Below are positions 10,843 through 22,865 of a stretch of 64,000 nt of DNA, one piece after another. The stretch is from Limnephilus marmoratus (Eukaryota; Arthropoda; Insecta; Trichoptera; Limnephilidae). How positions within the stretch are numbered: position 1 is the first letter of the stretch; each line of letters starts with the position of its first letter. A program made the translations under genes and the position numbers. The stretch spans positions 52,907,819 to 52,971,818 of the forward strand of contig OU862908.1 in the NCBI GenBank assembly GCA_917880885.1, given 5' to 3'. Under the pieces are notes generated by a model. It saw only the letters and a list, made by a program, of their open reading frames with translations. It did not search any database and had not been told where the DNA came from.

Positions 10843-11217
10843 TCGATTGCCTCCTTACTATACTTTTATGTGCACTCTGAATTTTCTTATTTCTAATCGT
10901 AAACTGCCTCCTGTTCTACATTATATTTTAGTTTTTAGTTTAAATGATTCTTGTTTATATTGTCCTGTGCCAAAACAGCACTGTTGTTGTTAATTTTGTT
11001 CTCTTGGCATTGTCTTGTGTTGTACATACTGTATATTCTTTGTTTCACGTTATTTAATCAATTTTTGTAAGGACTCTTAAGGAACACTGTAGGATTACGT
11101 TTAAGTTTATTTTAATTAAGCGCACTTGAAGTGAAATAACACAAAACTGCGCTAAATAAATACGACGTTATCGTTATTATATTCATCCCCTCCAAAAAAT
11201 AATACAAACACAGCATA

Positions 11218-11287
11218 CCCTAAAATGACGTAGACCCCGTGGGAAATTATTTTTCTTAGGGCCTTCTGTGCGGAGTTAATTAAAAAA
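11218..11287 (+). repeat. SINE-2/LINE shared 3' tail fragment
   Basis: Only the terminal hairpin region and A-rich tail remain (GGGAAATTATTTTTCTTAGGGCC, then GTGCGGAGTTAATTAAAAAA). It may be a severely truncated SINE-2 or Jockey LINE. Confidence 0.65.
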
Positions 11288-11907
11288 ATAAAAAGGTCCA
11301 AGAATCCAACAAGCATTCTATTATTGCTAAACAAAAATAACATTATGTTCGCCATACAAGGCTATACGGTTACCTCTGAAATTTTCGAGATATATATTAC
11401 AGTTTCCCATTTAAGTTCCTTATCATTAAATCTTAATAACATCCCAATACATTATAATAGAAGTGTGTAGGTTCACTTAGGAGCATTGTTGTCATTAAAA
11501 CGATGTTATTGAAAAATAATTACCGGTTCTTTTTCAGTTCGGCTGTGGTATTGTGAAAGCAGCGTGATGGATGGTTGTATCGGCTTATATATGTTGTTAT
11601 GCTCGCCCACATTGGACAATATCGGTAATGACTGGCTTGGCGTTTTTTACCGCAACCTATTGAATATGCGATGAACCCGACTCTTTTATTTTAGAAAATA
11701 TTTTGACCTCATGTTAAGCAGATTCGGATTGAAAGGTTTCTTGAAGTTTATAATTGTGCAATAAGGTTCTTACTACCTACCTACGAAATATTCCTACGAT
11801 TCCTTCAAACCTAAATAATGAACATAAAAACTTAACATAATACCTACCTACTTTATGTCTTGTTATTAAAAAAGTATTACGAATTAATTTTTTTTTTAAA
11901 CGGTTTC
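11288..11907. other. No feature recognised
   Basis: AT-rich DNA without coding signal. Confidence 0.3.
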
Positions 11908-11965
11908 GTTCAAATCGCAAGTCCGCCCCATTTGTTGTATTTAACAGCCACCTCTGATGTTCTTA
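11908..11965 (+). repeat. Fragment of the Jockey-type LINE
   Basis: TCGCAAGTCCGCCCC and CAGCCACCTCTG match positions 6963-7003 of the Jockey-type element. It is a very short internal piece next to a SINE-1 copy. Confidence 0.5.
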
Positions 11966-11992
11966 TATATCAAGCTACGCATAGCGCTCTCT

Positions 11993-12356
11993 TTATTTTA
12001 TTTTATGTTAATACCTTACAAGAGTCTCAAATTTCCAATTGCTACCAACCGTCCGGAACCAGAGGGATCTAATCCCCAATTGTGAGATAGTGGGGAGGGG
12101 AAGGAGATGCGGAGAAAAAGGGAGAGGAGTACCTGGCTATTCAGATCTGGTCACCAAATACGGCTAAAGCCATTTCAAGCAACGTTACAAATGGTGGTAT
12201 TTCACCAGGCTAGGATCTTCCTCTCCGGAAAGTGCCGCAAATAAATACATCGAGAGTTTATTATTATTTTTAATGAATCAATTGTGAAATAACACGCCGA
12301 GGTTTTAACATCCGCAACCTTCGAAGTTGTAATCGAGAGTCTTACTCCTCGGCACC
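11993..12356 (-). mobile_element. SINE-1 copy, full length but diverged
   Basis: Minus-strand copy. The A-rich tail lies on the left, the body carries CCTGGCTATTCAGATCTGG, and a degraded tRNA-like head (TCGAGAGTCTTAC) lies on the right. Confidence 0.75.
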
Positions 12357-12414
12357 GTCAAAAAATTAGTCATTTAGTCTAGTTATATTTCACAAAAATG
12401 GTGCTACTCGTACC

Positions 12415-12682
12415 CAGTGGCGTAGCGAAGGAGGGGGGCGGTTCGACCCGATGGGGGGTGAGACCCGACCTTGGAAAAAAAATACGAAGGATATTGTCAC
12501 AAAAATATTAAACACGATCTGTTATTTATATTTTCGTGGTGCCCCGAAACGGGAGAACTTTTTATAGGCGGAAATAGCTTGTAAAATACGTTGTATTTTT
12601 TATGAAGTCGAATTGGGGGGAGGGGGGGGGGGGTGACACCACTTTAGTGATGGTGATGCCACCCATGCTAGCTACGCCACTG
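12415..12682 (+). mobile_element. hAT MITE with 8-bp target duplication
   Basis: A 268-bp element bounded by inverted ends CAGTGGCGTAGC and GCTACGCCACTG. It is flanked on both sides by the perfect 8-bp direct repeat CTCGTACC (12407-12414 and 12683-12690). Terminal CAGTGGCGTAGC and an 8-bp duplication are characteristic of hAT transposons. There is no transposase, so it is non-autonomous. Confidence 0.9.
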
Positions 12683-12907
12683 CTCGTACCTATATAAATT
12701 AGTCGAGTACCTACCTATTATTATCTGAATGCAATTAATTCAAAAAACTAAAGTTCGGTTTTGGAACGAACTGCAAAAACATTAAAATGTTCTCTTCCTT
12801 TCAAAGCAGATAAATCTCTGAAGCAGAATCATTTTCTACCATTTCTTCCTCGCAACCTATGTATTCTTCTTTTTCGAAGTTTTTTTTAATTGTTTGTAGG
12901 ATACTTA

Positions 12908-13165
12908 GGGGCCATCCATAAATTACGTCACACGAATTTCATGATTTTTTGACCCCCCCCCCCCCGTCCATGTTACATATCGTCACATTTATGAAACCCC
13001 CTCCCCCCTAGTGTGATGTCACATATTTGGCAATTTTACATCTAAAAATAAGAAAACAGCAGTTCATTTTTTTTCGCAGAGCTGATGACCCCCCATACCC
13101 TTTGTCACACTTCTCTAATCCCCCCCCCCCCCCCTTAAGGAGTGACGTAATTTATGGATGGCCCC
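12908..13165 (+). mobile_element. Harbinger-type MITE with TTA target duplication
   Basis: The ends GGGGCCATCCATAAATTACG and CGTAATTTATGGATGGCCCC are inverted repeats of at least 24 bp. TTA flanks both sides (12905-12907 and 13166-13168), which fits the 3-bp TWA target of PIF/Harbinger elements. The interior holds C-runs and no coding sequence. A second copy is at 27477. Confidence 0.85.
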
Positions 13166-13168
13166 TTA

Positions 13169-13639
13169 TGCATTAACCCCTCAGGCTAATTTGTTTGCTT
13201 TTCAGAATAGGTCTCGTGGAAATCGTTGTCTCTCTTACTATGATGGTATGAGGGCACTATAAGAAAATGATATAAACGGTGTTAGAAAGAGAAAACACCA
13301 TGCTTTATATTCAAATATAAATATTAACCAGAAGAGTGAAATGTGCACTTTTGTGTACTTAACTAAAATTTCGGATCGTAATTTGAAATAAATTATGAAC
13401 AAAAGGAGGTGACAATAACCTTTACAAAACATTTGTCTAATAAAATATGCACATGTTTTTATTTTTTGTCATTATCAATAATTTTAATTAAAAAAACGTA
13501 AGGTGAGCCATTTTTAAAACTTTTTATATTCCGTATGCAAAAAAAATTATACTTAAAAAAATATATATTTATTTCGATTTACAAAATTTGAAATCGTATT
13601 TTACACGCATTTCAAAAACAGTTTTTAGTTTTCGGATAT
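13169..13639. other. No feature recognised
   Basis: AT-rich DNA. The minus-strand ORF at 13238 has no recognisable similarity. Confidence 0.3.
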
Positions 13640-13782
13640 ATTTTTTTGTTGTTGTTTTATTTACAAAAAGATACATAAATTATAATATATTTTTTACAAT
13701 AATTAATTACATAATACATGTATTTGATGTACCCCCATAAATAAGCAGGGCTTATGTGTATGGGGGGTAATTATATGTTGAC
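13640..13782 (-). mobile_element. LINE 3' UTR fragment
   Basis: Nearly identical to 58550-58680 (ATACATAAATTATAATATATT; ACCCCCATAAATAAGCAGGGCTT), where the same sequence follows a LINE C-terminal coding region. Only the 3' UTR and tail are present here. Confidence 0.75.
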
Positions 13783-14619
13783 AAATATTCCATTTACTTG
13801 GATTTTATTGCAAAGCCAAAATATTTTAACCTCTGCCAAAATATGGTCGGGGCCTGAAGCGTTAAATATAATTACGAATAAAACCTACACCGTAATCGAC
13901 AGACCAATGGGAGAATTTAATTTAAAAATTTCCAAGTAATTCGTCGAAAATGTGATTGACCTAAAATTTGCCATAATAAATACTCCATTGTTGCTTTGAA
14001 AAAAAAACATTAAATAATTACACGGATAAACCAAAAATTTGCGTCTCCAGGAATTTAAAGACTCAATTTTTTAGGTTTCATTGTTCTAGGAACGGTGCCG
14101 GACCTTTGACCGGTCACGTAGGGATGATTGGGGCCTCGCGAGTCCCGAAATTCGCAAAAAATTCCGCAATAAATGACCTCCCGGGCGGCGAGGTTAAAAG
14201 TCAGGGGTAATAAACATTTTCGCGAATTACCATAAATGCCGTAATTTTTTTGTCTTTTTTCTTGCCGCGTAAAAGTACGTTCCTTCTTGAATTATCACGG
14301 GTCAAAAGAAAACAAAACACTTATTTACGATCATATTGAACATCGGCAGGTTTTTTGAGGCCGTCATAAATTTATCTACAGATGGGAACAAAAAATTTGC
14401 ATGAATTATCTCGTATGTAGATACCTGAGTAATTTAATGGTAGAAATTGGTGTGTAGTATCGGTGAAGTGTTTTTTGTGTATTAAATAATTTTTCATAAT
14501 CTAGTGTACTAAAACTAAGTAGAAATAATGCACCAATTTTGAAAATTTTAAATTTTTAAATTTGTAGTTTGAAAAATGTTTTGGAGAAGGGGAATACATA
14601 GATTCGATTTTGAAAACAA
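13783..14619. other. Non-repetitive DNA with a GC-richer core
   Basis: About 14080-14210 is noticeably more GC-rich and complex than its surroundings, but there is no ORF or repeat match. It could be conserved non-coding DNA or an old unrecognised element. Confidence 0.3.
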
Positions 14620-14930
14620 TTTTTTTTTTTTTTTTTCTAATTGTACAACAGATTTTTACCTAGGAAGATGATTATTATACAAAAAAATCTTACGGCTATC
14701 TAAAGAAGAGTTATATATGTCTAGCGTTTCCGATATTTCGTTCAACAGCACCATTCCTCTTGTCATGCTATGCTGTGCTAGAACATCTGTTCTGCCGTAT
14801 GGTATTTTGAACAAGTCGTGTCGACGACTACGGCTGAAATTTTCAGGCACGTATAAGCCATAACATTCCAAGAGGAATGGGCTGTCAATACGATTATGGA
14901 TTATGTTAAAATTCAAACAAAGTAACTAAT
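14620..14930 (-). pseudogene. LINE C-terminal fragment with A-tail
   Basis: Reading on the minus strand, an 86-codon frame contains IHNRIDSPFLLECYGLYVP and IPYGRTDVLAQHSMTRGM. This layout is typical of the C-terminal tail of insect LINE reverse transcriptases (histidine-rich or 'IDSP...LYVP...RT' region). The T-run at 14619-14637 is its A-tail. The reverse transcriptase core is absent, so this is a dead-on-arrival 5'-truncated copy. Confidence 0.65.
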
Positions 14931-14938
14931 TTTAGAGT

Positions 14939-15450
14939 AATTTTTCCGGATGTGATAAGGTCCATGTGAGCCAGACAGAGCGAACAATCTCCAAAAGGAT
15001 ATCGGAACACTTTCGAGCGTGTAAACTTGGCCACCCTGACAAATCGCCAATCGCTGAGCATTTAATTGAAACCGGCCATTACTTTGGATTTGTTCCTGAA
15101 GTCCTGGGAAGACCCGAAACTTATAGAGCACGCCTAATTACAGAGGCAATTGAAATTCATAATAATCCTATTAACATTAATAGAGACGACGGAGCTAAGC
15201 TCAATAGTTTTTGGTATCCGGTAATTGACGGCTACACCAAAGCTAAATGCAGAAAACCATCTTCAAGTATACTGTAATTCCAGCTCGCAGTGCAGTGGAG
15301 CTGGCAACACGGTATTGCTTCGAAGTACTTAAGCACAAATTTTACCACTAACATTTACACATCTGCCCTGATGATGGACACTGTAACGCTGTCCGAAACG
15401 TTGGCTAAAGGAGGAGGTAGCGTAACACGGCATAACACCCCAAAATCAAA
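14939..15450 (+). pseudogene. Penelope-like element: GIY-YIG end and hammerhead-like tail
   Basis: The open frame from about 14942 to 15277 reads SGCDKVHVSQTERTISKRIS, EHFRACKLGHPDKSPIAEHL and NRDDGAKLNSFWYPVI. This is the C-terminal GIY-YIG endonuclease region of a Penelope-like retroelement, which nicks target DNA. The usual Y-I-G residues are altered (HVS in place of YIG), so catalysis is doubtful. The reverse transcriptase is missing. The 3' region at 15361-15440 contains a hammerhead-like core, as expected for Penelope-like terminal repeats. Confidence 0.8.
15368..15440 (+). ncRNA. Hammerhead-ribozyme-like motif of Penelope-like element
   Basis: The core CTGATGA lies at 15368-15374 and GAAAC at 15395-15399. 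They are joined by a hairpin with stem GGACA/TGTCC. Downstream GTA could be the cleavage triplet. An extra T sits between CTGATGA and stem II and stem I is not obvious, so activity is uncertain. Related copies are at 37.1-37.3 and 56.0-56.2 kb. Confidence 0.55.
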
Positions 15451-15581
15451 CAACAAAATTTTTTGAGTGGTTAACTATATCCGCAGTGGTATAGATACTC
15501 TCAGAAACGCCTCGGTGAAAGGTTAAAGAACGAATCATTCATAATCGAAAAGTTGTTAAATAACGTTAGCCGTGTTTGCTG

Positions 15582-15770
15582 AGCAGATCCAAATAGCTAG
15601 GTATTTCCCAACCTTCATCTTCCTCATCTCTTTCCATTCTCTTAAGCCTCACAAAATACCCCAAATGGGTTTTCCAAAGTCCCGTTGTAGAGAGTCCTAT
15701 CTCCGTCGCAATCCTAACTCCTCCCAAAGTATGGAGGAGATAGGTTTGGAGTTCACTTAAAAAAAGTTCA
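15582..15770 (+). mobile_element. SINE-1 fragment
   Basis: Plus-strand copy of the SINE-1 body (AGGTATTTCCCAACCTTC; AAAATACCCCAAATGGG). The tRNA-like head is missing. Confidence 0.65.
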
Positions 15771-15785
15771 TTTAAGAGTCTCACA

Positions 15786-16535
15786 TCCATTGATATATTA
15801 ACTCTAGGTCAATCATAAAATAAAGCCCTCGATTTCCCATATTTATGTATAACATCCAAGTATGGAAAAAGTGCTCCTATTTAGTGTAAATCTGATATTG
15901 GTCTCCCAGCCCTATCCTCACAACATGTTAATTTATGGAAGGTTCTATCCTAATTTTAAAACTTATGGTGAATATTGGGCAAAAACCTTAATACTTTTAA
16001 GCAATTTTTTAAGTTCCAGTCGAAGCACAGGTGTGATAATAGTTTCACAACTCGACCAATAGTTATTGGAATTCAAATTACTCATCGCCGAAAGATTAAC
16101 CTTTTTCTAAAGTTCGTGAGTTTCAGATCGTGATTTATGAATAATTATTGCCTGTGTGTTGATATAGACGTTATTTAACACACTTTTTATGAGTTAGGTA
16201 AAAAATCATGTTGCAAAAATTAACTCGCAGTTAGCACTTTGCAATCTTGATATTTAAGTAAAATGACATAATTCGTAAAATAACGCGCATTCAACATTAA
16301 TTTGATAAATAATGGTCTCTTTCTCAATAATAAAATGAAATTTAGGGACACAGTAAGGTACATGGTTTAATTTCTTTCTGAATGTTCAAATTTAGCAACT
16401 TTACATTGAACTTCATCAACGTACTGAGCAATGAATATCTTTGGGGAATTACCAGAGCGTATACAATTGGAAGGCAATATGAAAAAATTGAATTAAAGTT
16501 ACGATGTGTAATTATTTTATCTAATTTATAATATA
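15786..16535. other. No feature recognised
   Basis: AT-rich DNA without gene or repeat signal. Confidence 0.3.
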
Positions 16536-16815
16536 CTAGCAGACCCGACCACACGTTGCTATGGCTAACGAAACACAACGTCATTACCCAACCTATATAA
16601 AATCCACACCACCCGCTTGCCGGCTGCCGCTGCCCGCTGCCCGCTGCCCTCTGCCCGCTGCCTGAATTGAATGTTTGAATTTCTCGGCTTTTATCTACTA
16701 TATTAAGCATATACATTTAAACCTTCCTATTGGTCAGAATCACTCTATCTATTGGTGAAAACCGCATGAAAATCCGTTGCGTAGTTTAAAAGATTACATG
16801 CGCACATACATTTGT
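16536..16815 (-). mobile_element. Helitron-like element copy
   Basis: On the minus strand it ends in CTAG followed by T (16536-16539). It carries the same CGGGCAGCGGGCAG-type run and ACTCTATCTATTGGTGAAAA (plus strand) as the copies at 5.5, 34.9 and 35.1 kb. The ORF on its minus strand is not a gene. Confidence 0.7.
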
Positions 16816-17689
16816 AATGATATTATAACTTGTAATATATATTCATTTAAGGATTGTATTAGAACACAGGTGTACCATTGGAGGGGACCCACCACTTTCC
16901 CAACGGCGTTATAAGGAAACATATGGTTTCCTCCTTCACCGCACACCTCAAGACTCTACTTTTTTTTTGAACGAAGCTACATTTATTTGAACGACTCTAG
17001 ACCCTCCAATGTCCATGCATACGGGGTTAGTAAGCAGTATGCAAGTACTTACATTAAAATTATACAAAAGATAAATAGAAGTAGCAGCCCGTGGAATAAT
17101 TCTTCTGAAATAGGTAACATCAATAAGAGAAAACAGTGTTAGTAAAAGAAAAATAAAAATAAAAATAACGGCTAGACCAGTCGAAGAAACCTTCTGTAAA
17201 TAAAATAAGTAATGAGGAAAAAACAGTTATATGATTATGTTATAATGTAAGTAATTACTATAATAGCGGAAAGAAAATAAAATATATAAAAAGAAGAGCC
17301 AGAGAAAGTATTCCATTGACCACCGGGCAGTCCCAATGAGAATACGTATAGCTATCGGCCCAACCGCAGACGATGCTCGAAGTCCGCGCCCTTTAGCCGG
17401 TTCCCCGATTTTGCCTCGAAGAAATGCACTTGGGAGAGAAGGGGAAGATTTTGAAGACCTTGAGGAAAAGATGAGCGTCGGGTTACCGGAGGGGGGACGG
17501 GTGTACCAATATATTTTAAAACAATAAATGCGTACATAAAATGGAAAAGCTTTGTGATATCTCTTTATTTTATAATAATATACCAACCGGTTTCGCCACA
17601 TCCGAGCATTTATTGGAGCAGATGCACAACTTATTATTTTTATGTTTTTGAATTACGTTCAATAGTCCCAACTATATTCTGGAGCTAGT
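16816..17689. other. Unclassified DNA
   Basis: A GC-richer stretch at about 17300-17520 has overlapping ORFs on both strands, but none resembles a known protein. Confidence 0.3.
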
Positions 17690-17845
17690 GAGACTATGGC
17701 ATCTCCAATTGGGGGAATCTTGTGATGTTGAAGGTGAGGAGGAAGGTGGAAATGGGAAGGAGACGGGGAAGGGAAAGATGGGGAAGTACTGATCTATTAT
17801 AGCTATTCAGATCTGATAACCAAACACGCCTAAAGCCAAATTTAA
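17690..17845 (-). mobile_element. SINE-1 fragment
   Basis: Contains GTGAGACTATGGCATCTCCA and GCTATTCAGATCTG on the plus strand. Head and tail are lost. Confidence 0.7.
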
Positions 17846-18449
17846 TGTTAATGTTTCATTTTTTTAAGTACCCGTCTCTCCTTGAAAAACAATTCGATAT
17901 TCTGACGCATTGTCGTAAATGAAAGGCAATCAATAAATCTTATTGATCCTAATATCTATAAAGATAAAACAATAACTCAAATTAATTACATAAAAATTGA
18001 TATATCGTTAGCCAATTTAGCGTGAAACGATCGGTAATCTGAATATACGAAGCACTCTAGATGAAATTGATCGCTAGGCCCGTAACGAACAGAGACCAGC
18101 GCTTTGAATTCTCACGCGGAGATTATAGGAACTAAACGTAGGCATGTGGAATAAAATTTATGGGGCTCAATTAGACGGGCCCACGTCATGAGAACATTGT
18201 ACACCGAACACTGAACACCGTGCAACCAGCCCAGCCACAGACAACTGCCAATTACCAGCCGAATATGGAACGGGCGAGACACGCGAATAATCTTGTTGTA
18301 CCTAATGCCAAACCCAAGCATATGGCGTGCTTTTCTATGTAATGAGGTATGACATTTTTCAAAACTTTCACAACGATACGGACACATGGAAATTTGGCAT
18401 CTAAAAAGGATACCTCCAATGGTAAAATGTGTAAAACTAGATTGCAAGT
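17846..18449. other. Unclassified, partly GC-richer DNA
   Basis: Region 18060-18430 has mixed composition and a 111-codon minus-strand ORF without recognisable similarity. I see no repeat match within the window. Confidence 0.3.
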
Positions 18450-18756
18450 AAGTATTTTTTATTTATTAATTTTATTTTATTAATTTGTACATTTAAGTTT
18501 ACAAATTTCTAATTAATTATAATATTTTATTTTGCAAACTAAATTTTACATAGTTTTATGTAGCTCCTACAATACGTCTTGAACTTTTTAATTGGTATGG
18601 ACTTTAAAGTTTCTGGTAGTTTGTTATATAACTTCATCCCTTTGTACAGTAAACTGTTCTGCGTATTTGCCTTGTCCTTTTTTTGGAGCCTGATTTCTTT
18701 GCACGTCTTGCGTTATGTCTGTGAATGTCCTTGTTAGTAGGTACTGTAAGTAGTGC
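18450..18756 (-). pseudogene. LINE C-terminal fragment and 3' UTR
   Basis: The minus strand reads LLYKGMKLYNKLPETLKSIP, then KKFKTYCRSYIKLC and a stop. This is the usual end of a CR1/Jockey-group LINE protein. Just upstream the frame shifts. A short A/T-rich 3' UTR follows. A SINE-2 copy abuts its 5' side at 18757. Confidence 0.65.
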
Positions 18757-19057
18757 CTATTATTTCCCTCAGGGCCTATTTCATCTTTGGGGATGCTGTG
18801 TGGAGGGTCTTTTTAAGAAAAATAATGAAAGGAGGTTCTGAGAAGGAAAAGGTGTGAGGGATGGGTAGGAATCTAGTTTTGATTGTGTCTAGATCATCCG
18901 TTGCTTAGACCTAGGCAAACCTCACCCCATGAACCCGGGCACCCTTGCTAATTCACCAAACGTAGCGAACAACTTGGAGTGACCTGTGGCAGAGGTGTTG
19001 GTTATCAATTAATGGTCCCCGGGACGGCGGCACCCATACCCGCCTCCCAAATTGAGA
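18757..19057 (-). mobile_element. SINE-2 copy
   Basis: Minus-strand copy starting in the terminal hairpin (TTTCCCTCAGGGCC) and ending at CCGCCTCCCAAATTGA. It lacks the A-tail and the central segment. Confidence 0.75.
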
Positions 19058-19769
19058 TGTGAACAAAATGTCTTTGAATTTAAGTACAATTTTAATATTT
19101 TTTTAATAATTGTGTGCAGATTTCAGGCAAGCGAAGAATTATCTACCTGCATATAATAAAATATTTTTCACAGGAAATTATTTATTTCAAAAAAAGCAGA
19201 GCTTATGAATGAAATAATGAACTGTGAGATCTGGTGTCTTAAGATTTTCACTGGATTTCCTAGAAATACTTTTATTTTCACCTCGTTTTAACAATTCTAT
19301 AAACAGTAATGGTGCTTTGAAATCTAATAAAAAAATATGCAGAAAAAATAGTTTTTCATCACACTTCATTTTTCAAGGAATATCTCGTAATATTTCACGA
19401 GATGTTCTGATTTATTGAATCTTGACAAATCAGTTCCAATTTAAAAAATATATATATCATATTGAGTACATAGGTAAATATGTTATCGCTTGTCTGATTT
19501 CTTCACACAATCGATTTCAAATTGAAAAAAGACACTTTTAAGAATTCGTGAACCAGATTTCACTAATCACCACGGATGCACAGATAACTGAAATTAGTAT
19601 TATTATCTTCTGTTTCTTTGCCACGGAAAAAGTTTGTCCAAGCAACTGTCGTCCATCTTACAGATTGACTGATAATAATTGTCGAAATCATGTCCTGTCT
19701 ATGATGTGCAGTAATATTGTTATGCTAGGCAGTTTATTAAATTTATTTTATTATTTATTATTCTTTCAG
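19058..19769. other. AT-rich DNA upstream of candidate exon
   Basis: No repeat match. The final bases form a possible 3' splice site (T-rich tract, then TTCTTTCAG at 19761-19769). Confidence 0.3.
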
Positions 19770-19861
19770 ATCTACGATGGAGACTCACTCCTTCTTACCA
19801 CTGAATCGACCGAAATCCATGGAAGCCTAGGAAGCCTTAGGGCCGCCATTGCCGCCTACGG
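19770..19861 (+). CDS. Candidate internal exon of a host gene
   Basis: A T-rich tract ending in CAG (to 19769) is followed by 92 bp of balanced composition and then a GTCAGT-type donor starting at 19862. In the open frame the peptide reads IYDGDSLLLTTESTEIHGSL, then GSLRAAIAAYG. The wider frame stays open to 19880, but the upstream part is AT-rich and does not look coding. Composition and codon use differ from the surrounding DNA, and there is no repeat match. I cannot assign a protein family; 'YDGDSLL' faintly recalls an extracellular beta-sandwich such as CUB, but this is a guess. It could be chance. Confidence 0.3.
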
Positions 19862-21300
19862 GTCAGTAATTTTCAAATGAAGCAAAACAAAACTCATTGA
19901 TTTATCTGCGATATACAAAAAAAATGCCATTAAGAAAATATCCATAGATCACCACAGCACTTTTTTTGTATGTTCCCAGTCAATTGAATGATTTCGCCCA
20001 CCTGTTCAACGGGGTGGCGCGTTCACCAGCACTTCTTCGCTCCGGTTGTGGCTGTTCCACGTGGGCAGTGGGCAGATTGCTCTTCTGACATGAGTGTGAT
20101 CACTGACATACGTTACACTGGAGGAGTTCTGTCTGCAAACTAACTTATGTCACGATTTTATGAGGATTTTTAATATTTGCGGTAACCTCGGCGTTCCATT
20201 TTTACCACCATTTCTCATCCATCACATGAAGGAGAGGATATTTGCGGTTATGCAGTTGAGTACCTATAGACTAGGCCAAGTTAGAGACGGGGCTTCCATG
20301 GATTCAAAACTTGAAGGGGGGGTTGCAGGTTGAATATTGCTCTGCAGATGGTCAATCTCCAATAGAAGATGGCACCAGAGGAAGAACACAAGTTATCGTT
20401 AATATTGGAAGGCCTGCGATTGTGGAATAAAGTGAAAAAAAAATCCTCTCTGATTAAATTCGATTCTAATACTGTTTTCAAGTTTCCAGAGCTTCCACAT
20501 CATATTGAAGAAAAGTATTGGGTTAAGGGGCTCAAAGTAAAGCACGCTTACCAAAAAACTGCCATTTTTTAAACTTGCTTACATCCTATCTCTTTCACCT
20601 CGCAACGATCATCGAAATTTTTGGTGCCATAATTACCCTTACTCCAATCAGATTATACCCACATTTTTACATAAAAAAACACTATTCACTATTATGTTCC
20701 AGTAAGAATTCAGACTTGAAGAACCATCTCGTGTTTTCTAAAACGATGCTTAAGAAGCACGGTATATTCCGCTCGATTCCGCGGTTCCAGCGTCCCGCAC
20801 GCGTCCATCTTCTGGGATTTCCCACGCTTGGGTGATTTAGATGAGCACTGCCGCGGGACATGACGTGTCTCCTCTCCTCCCCCGAGATCATTATTGCGTC
20901 ACAGCATCTCGAGACTATTAGCTATTAGCTGCTAGCTGCTAGGTGTAGGCTGCTATGGGAAATTTGAGGTTATGAGCTGATCCCACGTGATAAACTAGAG
21001 TCTTCTGAAGGAGGACGATTAGACATACCTTAAAATAATGATTCAAACCACGAAAGAGTAAATTTATCAAATGTGATTTAGATTTTCTGGGTCAGCCATG
21101 TTCACCAATAAAAGCCATAGGTAATATTGTTGTCATATTGCTGAAGTTATTTAGACAGTTGACGGTATCGGGGGTCACACGTTCACATATAAGAAACTCT
21201 TTTACTCTCTGATAGATTGGACATTGACATTCTTCTTAAATACGTTATGTTGTTTATTTATGTCTACATTCCCACAATTCAGAAGCCTTCATTCCCATTT
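19862..21300. other. Unclassified DNA with small ORFs
   Basis: A 67-codon plus-strand ORF at 20369-20572 starts MAPEEEHKLSLILEGLRLWN and is not AT-biased, but I recognise no family. A run of GCTATTAGCTGCTAGCTGCTAG near 20920 is a simple repeat. No transposon is identified. Confidence 0.3.
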
Positions 21301-21304
21301 GTAT

Positions 21305-21460
21305 GGCTTCAGTACAAGAGTCCAACTGTACGAAACCAATGGTGGCATCACCATTGGAGAATGTTGTGAGGTTGTGGAGAATGTTGGTGAGTAAAGATAG
21401 TAGTTAAAAAGAGTAATATTTTGAAGTGGGTACCTGACTGTTTAGATCTTAGATCTTACA
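21305..21460 (-). mobile_element. SINE-1 fragment, highly diverged
   Basis: Plus-strand words ATGGTGGCATCACCATTGG, AATGTTGTGAGG and GTACCTGACTGTTTAGATCT align with the SINE-1 body. Confidence 0.5.
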
Positions 21461-22865
21461 CGCTTCTACCAACTTCTTATCTCGTTTCCATTTTGTGTCA
21501 TCTTTTAAATCCGATTAAATAGAAGTATACCTTTATCGATAAAGTCAAGATATAAAACGATAATCAGTGAGTTCGAATCATAATTGTTCTAATTCGGCAC
21601 TCCTTTCTTCTAGAGAATTTTAATTAGCAAACAAATTAATCACAAATAATTATTCTCGAAGGTTTGAAATGACTGAATCAAATATTATTCATTTGCACTT
21701 TCAACTGCCATATAATAAATTAAATAAACTATAGTTAATTAGATAGCCAATAAATTACACCAGAAGTGTGCGTGGGTATTTTCACGACACGACCAACCTG
21801 AGATTATTTAACTTTTCAAATATAATATTTGGATAACAGCCACATGGCTTTTGTTAACTTCTATTCAAAATTTCATTCATTTTTACTACCCTTTCTTTTC
21901 ATTCTAACATATTTAATCAATTGGAAGAGTTGATTCTAAATAATTTACTAATGGAACGAAGAAACGAGTGTTAGAAATTATTAAGTGGATGGTAGAAGAA
22001 GTCTGGGACGCCCGAGAATGATATGATACGATGAAGCGAATCGAATGCTAACAAAATAAACTTTTCCATTTATCGACAATATTTCCACCGTAATACAGTT
22101 ACTAGAATTGGGGCCGGGTGCTTCGCCTAGTATAAAATATAAAGTATATTTTATAAGAACTAGACTAATGAACAAAAGGATAGGTAACTTCAAAAGTCTG
22201 ACGGTTTCAGTTACTATATTCAGGTTTTTTAAGAAAAAACTCTGTTTTTAACTTAATGTATTGTACTGAAGTTACCCTGCTCACCAAAATTTACATTTTA
22301 CACGACCCTGCAATCGCTATATTTTAAAACCAAATATTTTCCTTTCCCTGGCTGATTTCCTTTCAAAACTGAAATTTTCCCCATAATTCTACTAAATCTA
22401 CCTACCCCTTTAAGTGTTTTCATCGATTTCATTGAACAGCCTATTATTTATACACCTGTTCCAAGTACCTAAAAGCTTATTGCTTTTGCCCACTCAGTTT
22501 TTCAACCCACTCAAATCTCTTCATCTTTTTTATGCCACACGTATTTTTCTCAATATTGGCGAAAGCGTTTATCATTACGACAAAATTCACGTTGGATCTT
22601 TATTGAAGATCAAAAGTCATGTAAATTTGCATGATTGTAATTACACGACGCTTTAAAAGATCATTATTATTTTAATCCGACGTGTTTTGTTCAGCTAATG
22701 TCTAATGATACCTCTCTTTGAACTTGGGTCATAAATTTTATGTTTAGAAAATATTTTTGTTAGATTATTATATAAATAGAGATAGAGTAGAGCCGCGAAA
22801 AATTATTTAAAAAAATAAACTTAAAAAGTAAAGTAAAAATGAAGATAAATTAAATATTTTTTAAA
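21461..22865. other. AT-rich DNA, nothing recognised
   Basis: A GGGCCGGGTGCTTCGCCTAG sequence at about 22110-22130 resembles a Helitron-type 3' end but has no second copy here. The 80-codon ORF at 22414 has no recognisable similarity. Confidence 0.3.

Noticed and set aside
18112..18447. 111-codon minus-strand ORF
   Set aside because: No family resemblance and no supporting context. Kept only as unclassified DNA.
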